From NCBI GenBank assembly GCA_963975425.1, contig CAXBGS010000010.1, forward strand, positions 62,001 through 126,000: a DNA stretch of 64,000 nucleotides. Direction: 5' to 3'. The notes under the pieces were generated by a model. It was not told where the DNA came from. It ran no database searches and saw nothing but the letters and a program-made list of their open reading frames with translations. Source of the DNA: CAXBGS01 sp963975425. Lineage in GTDB: Bacteria > Planctomycetota > Planctomycetia > Pirellulales > Pirellulaceae. Shown here one piece after another: positions 18,093-26,607 of this stretch; position 1 is the stretch's first letter; every line of letters begins with the position of its first letter. Made by a program: the position numbers and the translations under genes.

Positions 18093-18986
18093 CTAGGCCA
18101 CGTAATCGCCGAGCGTTCGCTTGGGCGTCGGCAGTTTCAGCAGTGGTGCGAACTCGGCTGTTGATTCGTCGACCGAATCGAACAACGCCAGCAGTGCTTC
18201 TTCGTCCCCGTTGGTCAGTGCGACGTATCCGTCAACGAACTCGTCTTGCTCGTCCCAGTCTTCATCGGCGCACGACGGCAGCAGAGATGCGAGTGCCACA
18301 CAGGCGTTGCCGCGATTTGCTTCGCCACCTTGCAGCAAATCGGTCAAACGGGTGTGGTGGCCAATCAGTTCGACGAACGTTTCCGGCAGGTTCCAACGTT
18401 TGGCCAACATCGCGGCCGCGTCGGCATGATCCCAACCGAACATTTCGTGTTCCAATCCGCTCAGTCGGCGGCCTTCGTCGACTCGGCGCTGAACCAGTTC
18501 TTCATACTGGTCGGGCAACTCACGCAGCAACAACGGGATTGCCATGTCCTGCAGCAGAGCACCGGCAAACAAGTCCTCGGAATGCTCTAGCTTTAACGAC
18601 TTGCCGACACTGCGAGCGAACACGGCCCGGCGCAGCGAGTCTTGCCACAACGACTTCAGATCGAAAGGGCCGAACTTGGGATTTGGGATGACACTAAATA
18701 CCGCATTCCACAACGCAAAGTTCGTGATGGCGCGAGTTCCCACGAGCGTCAACGCTTGTTGAACGCTCATGATTTCGCGACTGAAGCCAAAGTACGACGA
18801 GTTCACGAATCGCAATACCTGTCCCATCAGTCCAGGATCCGCTTCGATCGGTTTGGCGAACTCGGCAGGCCCTGAATCGCTTTGCTGAGAAAGTTGCAGC
18901 AATTCGATCGCACTATGCGGCAGTGCGGGCAGGATTTCGGATCGAAAAACGTCTTCGATTGCTGTCGACTGTGCGGCGGATGACAT
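18093..18986 (-). CDS. HDOD-domain signalling protein
   Basis: A 297-residue protein, almost all HDOD domain, a relative of the HD phosphohydrolases lacking most metal ligands. Visible signatures: LPALPHSAIELLQLS, IEADPGLMGQVLRFVNSSYF, VQQALTLVGTRAITNFAL and the later GALLQDMAIPLLLREL and MFGWDHADAAAMLA. HDOD proteins act as scaffolds or regulators in stress and signal pathways. The start at 18986 gives the normal N-terminus; an in-frame ATG at 19070 would add 28 residues. No partner domain (GGDEF, response regulator) is fused, and none is encoded nearby. Confidence 0.88.
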   Translation of the reverse strand: MSSAAQSTAIEDVFRSEILPALPHSAIELLQLSQQSDSGPAEFAKPIEADPGLMGQVLRFVNSSYFGFSREIMSVQQALTLVGTRAITNFALWNAVFSVIPNPKFGPFDLKSLWQDSLRRAVFARSVGKSLKLEHSEDLFAGALLQDMAIPLLLRELPDQYEELVQRRVDEGRRLSGLEHEMFGWDHADAAAMLAKRWNLPETFVELIGHHTRLTDLLQGGEANRGNACVALASLLPSCADEDWDEQDEFVDGYVALTNGDEEALLALFDSVDESTAEFAPLLKLPTPKRTLGDYVA

Positions 18987-19514
18987 GATAACTGGACTCG
19001 ATTTCGTTGTTGCGAATTGACCGTCTTGCAAACTGGCCTCCCTGGCAATGACATCTTGCACGACGTGCATCGTGTCATGATCGACCGCGTCCCCCTTACG
19101 TCACGTCCGCGAGTTCGAGCGAAGATCAGACGAGACGGCGTTCGATGCAGATAAACTTAGCCGGAAAAATCTACGCCCTGCTCAGAACGAAGGTGCCAGG
19201 TTTCCGGCGATAAGTTCGGTGAATTGCGAAGCGGATTCCGATTTTTCCGTTTCAATGTCTCGATAGGCTCGTTTCACTTAGCCTCGCCGCACGCAAGACC
19301 GAGTCACGTCTGGCAAACACATGGGCATGTGGACCATTTTCATCATGTTGATCAACCGCAACATCGATTCGACGGGGATGTTGCGAAGGGGCAACGTGTC
19401 GGCATGTCACCAATCAGAACGGCGATGCGTAAGTACATACAGATCAACAACTTGTGTGAAGCGTCGGTATAACGCATCGGGGTTGGACCGCAATGTGCGA
19501 TGAGCTAGCTTTCA
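18987..19514. other. Intergenic region
   Basis: Between the HDOD gene (minus) and a small plus-strand unknown. The first 84 bases could be coding if HDOD starts further upstream. Otherwise no recognisable gene, RNA or strong hairpin. Confidence 0.35.
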
Positions 19515-20054
19515 ATGAAGCGACTCAATGCACGAACCGAAGACAAACAATTCTTGGTGGCAAGATTGCGCACCCATGTGCGATGCCTGATGGGCATGGG
19601 AGTCTTGTGCGCCGCCATCGAAGCGGCCCCGCCGATCCCAGATGCGCCAACGGTAACCGGTGCATCAACCGGATCGATTGCATCGGTTGATCCGAGCATG
19701 TCGATTGAACCGAGCGCGTCGATTGATCCGAGCGCGTCGATTGATCCTGATGCCCAGGTTCCCACGATTATCGTCAACGATAACGGTACCAAGTCGGTGA
19801 TGCCCGTTGGATGGCGACGCACCCGACACGGTTGGGAACACGTATCGACGTGGCCGACGTTCAACATCGCGCCGCCGCCAAGCATCAACGAACTGATTGC
19901 AAAGCAGCATGCTCGTGAACCCCAGTGGATACGCAATGCGATGTCTCGCATCAGCCGAGTCCCGCCGCTGATGATCGCACTGATCCAAATCACGGCCATC
20001 GTCGCCATCGTCTTCGTCGCGGAAAATCATCGTCGACAGCGAACGACGCTGTAG
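19515..20054 (+). CDS. Small membrane protein with SIDPSA repeats, function unknown
   Basis: A 179-residue protein. Residues ~25-45 are weakly hydrophobic and may be an inefficient signal anchor. Residues ~58-78 are a degenerate 6-residue repeat (SIEPSA, SIDPSA, SIDPDA) encoded by 18-bp DNA repeats. Then come VPTIIVNDNGTKSVMPVGW and WRRTRHGWEHVSTWP, a Trp-rich motif I have seen in other small planctomycete proteins (from memory). A C-terminal transmembrane helix (MIALIQITAIVAIVFVA) is followed by a basic tail, so the chain is probably tail-anchored. Start context is weak. It stands alone. An antisense frame exists but shows no such organisation. Confidence 0.6.
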   Translation: MKRLNARTEDKQFLVARLRTHVRCLMGMGVLCAAIEAAPPIPDAPTVTGASTGSIASVDPSMSIEPSASIDPSASIDPDAQVPTIIVNDNGTKSVMPVGWRRTRHGWEHVSTWPTFNIAPPPSINELIAKQHAREPQWIRNAMSRISRVPPLMIALIQITAIVAIVFVAENHRRQRTTL

Positions 20055-20120
20055 CGTGAAGGTCCGCGCGCGGCAAGACAATCTCGAGTCCGCCCGAATC
20101 ATTCCACGCAGCTATCACTC

Positions 20121-20216
20121 CTCTGAGCACGGGCTCTCTCCTCTGAGCACGGGCTCTCTCTTCCGAGCACGGGCTTTCTCTTCCGAGCACGGGCTCTCTC
20201 TTCTGAGCACGGGCTC
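20121..20216. repeat. 20-bp tandem array, five copies
   Basis: Exact 20-bp period: (c/t)tc(c/t)gagcacgggctctctc, four full copies at 20121, 20141, 20161 and 20181 and a 16-base fifth. Copies differ only at a few pyrimidine positions. There are no spacers, and it lies between two convergent genes. Confidence 0.9.
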
Positions 20217-20290
20217 GCGTGCATGAGCGTCAATGGTTCTGACGAGCTGATGTTCGGACGACGCCGAAGGGGTTCACCAGGACGGCTGAT

Positions 20291-20349
20291 GCCAGAAGCC
20301 CGACGCCAGATGCCAGATGCCAGATGCCAGAAGCCAGAAGCCAGAAGCC
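20291..20349. repeat. 7-bp tandem array (gccagat / gccagaa)
   Basis: About eight copies: gccagaa, a diverged unit, three gccagat, then three gccagaa. It lies between the 20-bp array and the terminator. Confidence 0.8.
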
Positions 20350-20364
20350 ATGCGAAGCACGAAA

Positions 20365-20394
20365 AAAGCCACGATCAAATTTGATCGTGGCTTT
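20365..20394 (-). terminator. Rho-independent terminator for the Gly-rich secreted protein gene
   Basis: A perfect palindrome gccacgatcaaatttgatcgtggc (stem 20368-20391) flanked on the minus strand by a T6 run, 43 bases beyond the stop of the minus-strand gene at 20437. A shorter TTT on the plus side gives weak bidirectional potential. Confidence 0.85.
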
Positions 20395-20436
20395 CACAGC
20401 TGGGTTTGGACTTCGACGACAACTTTCGGCTAGGGA

Positions 20437-21246
20437 TCAGCCTTCGTAATTGCCGTTGTAGTCACCGTTATATTCACCGTTGTCTTCGGAGCCAGTTTCC
20501 GCTTGCTCGCCCGCGATCTGTGTCACTTTTTCGACGACCGCCATTGCGGATCGCAATTCTTTCGTCGTGAACCATCGCTCGTTGCCGGTGTATTTACTTT
20601 CCTTGCGATTCTTGGCGGCGAGCTCTTCCCAAGACAATCCATCCATCATGTGCCATGCGGCGGCCTGAGCCGTATTTTGCGAAAGTTTGCCATCGCCGAG
20701 CGCCTGGCACAGGACTCGAATCCGAGCGTCTTGCGTGAATTGTTCGATCGGTACGATCTTGTAGGCCACACGCGGATTTGGGTCACGCTTGCCGTGTTCA
20801 AGGCAGACGGTTTTCGTCGCGAGCTTTCGCATTCGTTCGGCGGGCACATTCAAGAACCCACCGTCGTCGCCGCCACCGCCACCGCCGCCGCCGGACTGCT
20901 GTCCGCCGCCGCCACCGCCGCCGCCAATACCGCCGCCACCACCGCCGCCGCCGAATTGCCCCAGAACGGGCACGCCGGCAAAGGCCTGCGGCAGTTTGAT
21001 TTTCATCGGCTTGTCCGTCTTGTTCGTGACCAGGATGTTGGCCTTGGTCGCGTCCAGCGGGATGTACTTCACTTCGATTTGTCCGGCATCCATCGCCTCG
21101 AACATTTCCGCCGTCACCGTTTCATCGACAAGTTCGGGCCGATCCGCCGTGGCACTCGATGGAATCGACACCAGGGTCGCGATGCTCGCGATCGCCAGAG
21201 CAATCCATCGGGTAGGGCCATTTGTTGGTAAGCGTGTCACAGTCAT
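20437..21246 (-). CDS. Secreted protein with polyglycine tracts, function unknown
   Basis: A 269-residue protein with a signal peptide (WIALAIASIATLVSIPSSATA). Residues ~38-95 form a compact beta-rich domain (DAGQIEVKYIPLDATKANIL, VTNKTDKPMKIKLPQAFAGV) like the domains that describe unstructured extension on beta-strands. Residues ~99-131 contain three runs of 8 Gly separated by IG, QQSG and DDGG. A second domain follows (TKTVCLEHGKRDPNP, YKIVPIEQFT, AAWHMMDGLSWEELAAKN), ending in an acidic NGEYNGDYNGNYEG tail. The family is not named to my knowledge, but related proteins occur in planctomycetes (from memory). It has its own terminator. The Gly tract is a flexible linker, not a repeat of known binding function. 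Confidence 0.7.
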   Translation of the reverse strand: MTVTRLPTNGPTRWIALAIASIATLVSIPSSATADRPELVDETVTAEMFEAMDAGQIEVKYIPLDATKANILVTNKTDKPMKIKLPQAFAGVPVLGQFGGGGGGGGIGGGGGGGGQQSGGGGGGGGDDGGFLNVPAERMRKLATKTVCLEHGKRDPNPRVAYKIVPIEQFTQDARIRVLCQALGDGKLSQNTAQAAAWHMMDGLSWEELAAKNRKESKYTGNERWFTTKELRSAMAVVEKVTQIAGEQAETGSEDNGEYNGDYNGNYEG

Positions 21247-21766
21247 TTTCCTTTTTCGTTGTTCGCCTCTTCACGAGGTCTTTGGCGCTGGCCAGCCAAC
21301 CCCCTGGTTCGACCGCTAACGCACAATGAACTAAACCACGATGAACTAAACTCCACCACCGACAAGTCACCGCAGTCACGTTCGCCTGTCACAACAGCAA
21401 CGGACGTTTGAGCGGTGGAAAGTGGCGGAACCGACATCAACGGACGAGGCGAATTGCTCGATCACAACCTTCGTACAAACGCAGCGCGTCTGACCGAAGG
21501 ATTCCCCAGGATCGATACAATTTTCGTCGACTAGCCATAGCATAGTCGTGCAAGTACGCAAAACCAAGCAGAATTGCCCGACCTTCCCGTCTTCTCGCCG
21601 GCCCACCGACGACGCCATCGGTGCGACAATTCACACCGGAATTTTCATCAAAACAGGAATATTTGGGCGTGGAACGTTTCCCCGTGGCGACTGATATTCG
21701 GTTCCCTGGGTACTCTGGCCCGGCCTCGCAGTGATTCCGCTCTCGCTCGGACCATCACTCGGGCGG
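21247..21766. other. Intergenic region
   Basis: Between the Gly-rich gene start and the aspartate kinase stop, both on the minus strand. About 520 bases without a convincing gene; short Cys-rich minus-strand frames (21376-21618) lack a ribosome site and family resemblance. It probably contains the promoter of the Gly-rich protein gene. Confidence 0.4.
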
Positions 21767-23647
21767 TTAGCTTGTTCGTCTGGCGTCTTGCCGCCGGTCC
21801 AAGTCGCCCTGTCGGCGGTCGGCCGCCCGTGCCGAGACGGAGTTGCTTAGCGAAGCGGCGAAAACGTCTTCCAAGCCCGACTTGGCGACCGCGGCGAATT
21901 TGCCATCGATGACCGCGTTGACCTGCAATTCGCTGGTTCCGATCATTTCCACGTTCACATCGGCACGGGCCAGACTCTCAAAGAGCAGCGTCGCGACGTG
22001 CGTGTGGCTTCGCAGGCCGATGCCGCTGACGGTAACCTTTGCGATGTTTCCGCCGCCTTGGACGCCACGCATTCCGTGTCGTTGTTCGATTTGCGTCGCC
22101 ACTTCAACGCTCTTTTCCAAATCAGATTCGTCCACGGTGAAACTAACGCTGGTCGACCCGTCTTCGCCGTCATAACCTTGCACGATCATGTCGACGAAGA
22201 TTCCCGCATCACCGATCGATTCGAACATGTCAGCCGCGATTCCCGGTTTGTCGGGCACTCCGTGCAGCGTGACGCGAGCCTGTTGATCGGTCAGTGAGAT
22301 ACCGGTCAGCGTTAACGCTTCCAGTGCATCGTCCTGCAATCGTCTTACCAACGTTTCGACATCGTTGTCGCGAACGCGTTCGGCTTTGATTTCGTCCCAA
22401 GAGTTGGCATCGCTGGGACGCTCGTGCAGCGAAAACGCTTGGTGCACGGCGCGAAGCGCCTCTTGCGCTTGATCGCGAGCGACCAGAGCGGAAATTTTGA
22501 TTTCGCTGGTGGTGATCATTTGAATATTTACGTCGGCATCAGCCAGGGCGCGGAACATTCGCGACGCCACGCCTGTTTGACTGGCCATGTTCGATCCGAC
22601 GACCGAGACCTTTGAGACTTCCGAATCGTAGGTGACGCCATCGGCACCGACATCCGCAAGCACCGACTGCACCGCCTGCAGCGTCGTCTGCAATTCACCT
22701 TTGGGAACCGTGAACGAAACGTCCGCCCGACCATTGGTGCCGACGTTCTGGACGACCATATCGATTGCGATCTTATGTTCGGCGATTGCCGAGAAAATTT
22801 GCAGGCTCTTACCCGGTACATCGGGCACTCCCAATACCGTGATCCGCGATTCGTCGGCGGTCATTGCCGCACCGCTGACGCCCGCCGTCTTGGACTCGGT
22901 CTCAGCGACGATCATCGTGCCGCCCGTATCGGAGAAACTGCTGCGGACGTGGATCGGCACCGAAAATTTCTTGGCGAATTCGATACTGCGACTATGCATC
23001 ACCCCGGCACCCAGACTGGCCAGTTCAAGCATTTCGTCGTAACTGATCACCTCCACTCGCCGAGCCTCAGCCAATACGCGTGGGTCGGTGGTATAGACGC
23101 CGTCGACGTCGGTGTAGATCTCACATTCGTCGGCGCCCAGGACCGCGGCCAAGGCGACCGCAGTGGTATCGCTGCCGCCACGCCCCAACGTGGTGATGTT
23201 CGCGTCGTCGTCGATGCCTTGGAATCCCGCCGCGACCACGATGTTTCCTTCGTCAAGCAAACGTTCGATTCGTTCGGTCGAGATCGATTGAATCCGTGCT
23301 TTGCTGAAACTGTTGTCGGTCAACATGCCCAACTGGCCACCGGTCAAGCTGATCGCTTTGGCTCCCATGTCACCGATCGCCATCGCAACAAGCGCGACGC
23401 TGACCTGTTCGCCGGTACTCAACAACATGTCCATCTCGCGTGCCGGCGGTTTCTCGGCGACCTGCCCGGCCAGATCCAACAGCAGGTCCGTGTTCTTACC
23501 CATGGCGCTGACGACCATCACGACACGGTTGCCTTCGTTTTGGGCGCGAACCGCTTTCCGAGCGGCTGCACGAATCTTTTCAGCATCAGCAACGCTGGTG
23601 CCACCGAACTTTTGAACAATCAGTTTTTTAGCGGGAGAAGACGACAT
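21767..23647 (-). CDS. lysC: Aspartate kinase with four ACT domains
   Basis: A 626-residue enzyme phosphorylating aspartate, the entry to lysine, threonine and methionine synthesis. The kinase domain (~1-250) shows LIVQKFGGTSVAD, VVSAMGKNTD, LTGGQLGMLT, FQGIDDDANITTLGRGGSDT and YTDVDGVYTTDPR. The regulatory part holds four ACT domains: ~267-335, ~345-410, ~457-525 and ~535-600. The third resembles the first (GVPDVPGK / GVPDKPGI, IDMVVQ / VDMIVQ) and the fourth the second, so the usual ACT pair has been duplicated, explaining the ~220 residues beyond the common ~405. A linker at ~411-456 joins the pairs. The ATG at 23647 fits the family; an upstream start adds 43 unrelated residues. It lies 97 bases downstream of an apgM-type gene on the same strand. 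Confidence 0.95.
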   Translation of the reverse strand: MSSSPAKKLIVQKFGGTSVADAEKIRAAARKAVRAQNEGNRVVMVVSAMGKNTDLLLDLAGQVAEKPPAREMDMLLSTGEQVSVALVAMAIGDMGAKAISLTGGQLGMLTDNSFSKARIQSISTERIERLLDEGNIVVAAGFQGIDDDANITTLGRGGSDTTAVALAAVLGADECEIYTDVDGVYTTDPRVLAEARRVEVISYDEMLELASLGAGVMHSRSIEFAKKFSVPIHVRSSFSDTGGTMIVAETESKTAGVSGAAMTADESRITVLGVPDVPGKSLQIFSAIAEHKIAIDMVVQNVGTNGRADVSFTVPKGELQTTLQAVQSVLADVGADGVTYDSEVSKVSVVGSNMASQTGVASRMFRALADADVNIQMITTSEIKISALVARDQAQEALRAVHQAFSLHERPSDANSWDEIKAERVRDNDVETLVRRLQDDALEALTLTGISLTDQQARVTLHGVPDKPGIAADMFESIGDAGIFVDMIVQGYDGEDGSTSVSFTVDESDLEKSVEVATQIEQRHGMRGVQGGGNIAKVTVSGIGLRSHTHVATLLFESLARADVNVEMIGTSELQVNAVIDGKFAAVAKSGLEDVFAASLSNSVSARAADRRQGDLDRRQDARRTS

Positions 23648-23744
23648 GACGATCTGTTGACGGTGTTTGACGGGGAAAGCGTTTGGCGAAAAGACCAATC
23701 GTCGCGCGACGAGGTGGCGACCGCTTTTCGGTAATGGGAAATGC

Positions 23745-24968
23745 TTAGCGAGCAGGACGCTGGACGATAAAGTCATCCATCATGTCCCAGCCGTGTTCAT
23801 AGCGGCGTCCGCTCGCTTCTGCGGCGGCCTCATCGTAGTTCTGTGCCGAATCGGCATCCACGCCCGTCCCACAGATCAGCAGCGGAACAAGTGCATGCGT
23901 GTGCTTTTTCGTGCGGCAATACGTCGGATGATCGGGCGTGATCAGGATCCGGTGATCGCCATAGCCACGCAACGCTTCGGCCAGCGGCGCGACGATCTTT
24001 TCATCGATCTGCTGCAGCGATTCGATCTTGGCGTCGTGGCGGCCCTCGTGAGATGCCTCATCAGGGGCCTCGATATGCACACACACCAAATCGTATTCCT
24101 TCAAGGCTTCAATCGCCGCGCGGCCCTTGGCAGCATAGTCGGTGTCTAAGTAACCGGTCGCCCCGTCCACTTCGATGCGCGGCCAACCGGCTAGGGCCCC
24201 AATGCCTCGCAGCAAATCGACCGCCGTGATCATCGCGCCGTTGATCCCGTACCGCTGCTGGAACGTCGGCATCGATGGTGCACCGCCGAGTCCCCACAGC
24301 CAAACGTTCGTCGCTGGCCGTTTGCCCGCGGCAATGCGTTTTTGATTGACGGGGTGATCCGCAAATAATTCCGCCGATGCGTTCATCCAACTGACCAACG
24401 CGTCGCTGCCGGGGCCGCGTGGAAAGTCATCCGCGACGGGCAAATCGGTCAAGTCGTGCGGTGCGCTCGTGCGCGTCTCATTTGAGAACGGGGCCGGTGC
24501 GTCTTGGCTGCCGCGATAAATCAGCAGGTTTCGATAGCTGACACCCGGCACGAATTGGAACGGCGAGTCGGGCGGAAGCAACGCCTGCTGTGCCGCCGCC
24601 AACAGCTCGGTCGATTCCTCAGTGCTGATGTGGTCCGCGGTGAAATCGACCATCATCTGGTCTTCGATCGTGACCAAATTGCAACGCACGGCCCAGTCAT
24701 GCGGCCCCAACTGGATGCCTTGTGCGGCGGCCTCAAGCGGCGCGCGACCGGTGAAATACTGATAGGGATCGTATCCCAGCAAACACAGATTGGCGACTTC
24801 GCTGCCGGCCGGAAAATCAGCAGGCGTGTTGTCGGCCAACGCCAGCGTCCCCGCTTTTGCGAGCTCATCCATGGCGGGCAACTCAGCAGCCTGCAGCGGC
24901 GTTCGGCCACCGAGTGCCTCGATCGGTTCGTCCGCACATCCGTCCGGAATCACAATCACATACTTCAC
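23745..24968 (-). CDS. apgM: apgM-type phosphomutase, candidate homoserine kinase
   Basis: A 407-residue alkaline-phosphatase-superfamily protein of the archaeal-type cofactor-independent phosphoglycerate mutase family: KYVIVIPDGCADEPI at the N-terminus (metal Asp), ANLCLLGYDPYQYFTGRAPLEA with the GYDP...GRAPLE signature, RCNLVTIEDQ, then VCVHIEAPDEASHEG and RILITPDHPT for metal binding near the C-terminus. Standard annotation is 2,3-bisphosphoglycerate-independent phosphoglycerate mutase. A subfamily (TIGR02535) was proposed to be a homoserine kinase because it clusters with threonine-pathway genes, and aspartate kinase is the next gene here. Which reaction it performs cannot be decided from sequence alone. 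ATG at 24968. Confidence 0.88.
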   Translation of the reverse strand: MKYVIVIPDGCADEPIEALGGRTPLQAAELPAMDELAKAGTLALADNTPADFPAGSEVANLCLLGYDPYQYFTGRAPLEAAAQGIQLGPHDWAVRCNLVTIEDQMMVDFTADHISTEESTELLAAAQQALLPPDSPFQFVPGVSYRNLLIYRGSQDAPAPFSNETRTSAPHDLTDLPVADDFPRGPGSDALVSWMNASAELFADHPVNQKRIAAGKRPATNVWLWGLGGAPSMPTFQQRYGINGAMITAVDLLRGIGALAGWPRIEVDGATGYLDTDYAAKGRAAIEALKEYDLVCVHIEAPDEASHEGRHDAKIESLQQIDEKIVAPLAEALRGYGDHRILITPDHPTYCRTKKHTHALVPLLICGTGVDADSAQNYDEAAAEASGRRYEHGWDMMDDFIVQRPAR

Positions 24969-25326
24969 GGCGAATCCTCCGCCTGGCGTTTTGCCGGACG
25001 TCCTCGAGTCGAAAAGCCGGCATTTTCAGCGACTCGCCACTGAAACGAAAGGGGGATGGATTGGGAAAAGCAGAATGGCCGCAATCGCAAAAAGTCGCGT
25101 CCATCGGCGATCTTGGTCGGGGCAACGTGCGAATCGGCGATCACCGCCGGGGTCCAAACCGGATCGATGGCGGCCGCCCGCACAAACGGAATAGTCCGTA
25201 TGGACCCTACCCGTACGTCGAGTGGTTCGACGAATTACCGGTTCCTGGCGTCGGAAACGGTCCTGCGAATTAGATCAACCCATATTTCCCCAGTCCCTTC
25301 ACGCGAAGCCACAAAGATCACATCCG
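24969..25326. other. Divergent intergenic region
   Basis: Between apgM (minus) and the acyltransferase (plus). It must carry both promoters; no clear operator, repeat or small gene is visible. Confidence 0.4.
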
Positions 25327-26451
25327 ATGTCCGATGCAGCCCAATCTAGCGTCAAAGTGCTGAAGCCGCATAAGCGGATCTTGGAACTCGACGCGCTTCG
25401 AGCCCTCGCCGCAATCAACTTGATGCTGTTTCACTTCACCCATGTCTACGAGGTGAAGTTCGGCTATACGACGCCGCTGGGGTTTGAGTGGCCGTTCGGT
25501 GCGTACGGGGTCGAGCTGTTTTTTATTCTCAGCGGATTCGTCAACAGCATGTCGTTGCTGCGGCGGCGAAAACCGGTCGATTTCGTGGCAGCCCGCCTGA
25601 TACGAATCATCCCGGTTTTCCTGTTGATCATTATCGCAAACTTGTGGGTGCTGCAGCTTGCCCCGCATCGCGACCAGCCCCCGATATCAACCGCACAGTT
25701 TGCCGCAAACATGACGTTGCTGCCTCGTATTCTGGGATTTGAATGCGTCGATCCGGTGATGTGGACCCTGCAAATCGAAATGATGTTTTACGCCACGTTG
25801 GTCGGTCTGTTCAAACTCGGCGGACTTCGGCGATATTTCCTCGGTTGGGGATCGCTGTTGGTCATGTCGCTGTTGGCATGTCCCACGTTGGATGCGATTC
25901 AGGTGACACACGGGGGCACAGCCTGGTTTGCCGCGGCAACGGCGGTCCGACGATTGATGCTGTTAGATTTCGTTCCCTTGTTCGCAATCGGGTTCTTGAT
26001 CTACATGATCAAAACCGACGTCGGATCCAAGTGGAAAAACATGCTCGCGATTCTCTTTGCCGCCGGCGTTTTTCATTCGATCGATCACGGCAAACACAAT
26101 CCATTAGCGACCGCGTTGATCATTGGACTGGTCGCCGCCAGCGCGTATGGCCGAGTTCCAATGCTGCGGCTGAAACCGTTGGTGTTCGTCAGTACGATCT
26201 CGTATGCGATCTACCTGTGCCACAATAACCTTGGCGTGGCCGTGATCCACCGACTCGACCATGGCGGCTATCCGCCGGTGGTATGCTTTGTGATCGCAAT
26301 GGTTTTCTCGTTTGCCGTCGCCATTATCGTGACCAATCGAATCGAGCAGCCGATCACCAACGCGTTGCGTTCGGCATGGACACGTTATCGCGCCAAAGAG
26401 ATCAGCGAAGAGACACCCTCACCCGCGAAGCAATTGAACGTGGGCGGGTGA
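25327..26451 (+). CDS. Acyltransferase 3 (OafA/YrhL-type) membrane protein
   Basis: A 374-residue integral membrane protein with about ten hydrophobic segments. The N-terminal ELDALRALAAINLMLFHF carries the family Arg and catalytic-type His (normally RxLAxxxVxxxH), and GVELFFILSGFV is the second conserved block. Acyltransferase-3 proteins transfer acetyl or other acyl groups to envelope carbohydrates or lipids, working across the cytoplasmic membrane. There is no SGNH domain fused to the C-terminus. The ATG at 25327 is chosen because upstream codons are Arg-rich and unrelated. It is monocistronic. Confidence 0.9.
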   Translation: MSDAAQSSVKVLKPHKRILELDALRALAAINLMLFHFTHVYEVKFGYTTPLGFEWPFGAYGVELFFILSGFVNSMSLLRRRKPVDFVAARLIRIIPVFLLIIIANLWVLQLAPHRDQPPISTAQFAANMTLLPRILGFECVDPVMWTLQIEMMFYATLVGLFKLGGLRRYFLGWGSLLVMSLLACPTLDAIQVTHGGTAWFAAATAVRRLMLLDFVPLFAIGFLIYMIKTDVGSKWKNMLAILFAAGVFHSIDHGKHNPLATALIIGLVAASAYGRVPMLRLKPLVFVSTISYAIYLCHNNLGVAVIHRLDHGGYPPVVCFVIAMVFSFAVAIIVTNRIEQPITNALRSAWTRYRAKEISEETPSPAKQLNVGG

Positions 26452-26607
26452 CCACACCGACCTGGGCGAACGTACGGCAAAGTCAATAACGTCGGCTGCC
26501 TTTCGTGTCGAATCACGTGGACGATCATTGCAAGTGCGGGTGTGGCAATGACGCCACCGATCCCGGTTGCCGGCCTTCGGCCCGAACGCATTCGATTGCC
26601 CGGCGTT

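Larger units (their letters stand above)
20055..20436. other. Repeat-rich intergenic gap
   Basis: Between convergent genes. It contains the 20-bp array, the 7-bp array and the terminator annotated separately; no coding frame is convincing. Confidence 0.5.

Noticed and set aside
20121..20216. CRISPR-like array
   Set aside because: 20-bp units abut without spacers.
22775..23734. 319-codon plus-strand frame opposite aspartate kinase
   Set aside because: No family resemblance; codon-position bias of lysC explains the openness.
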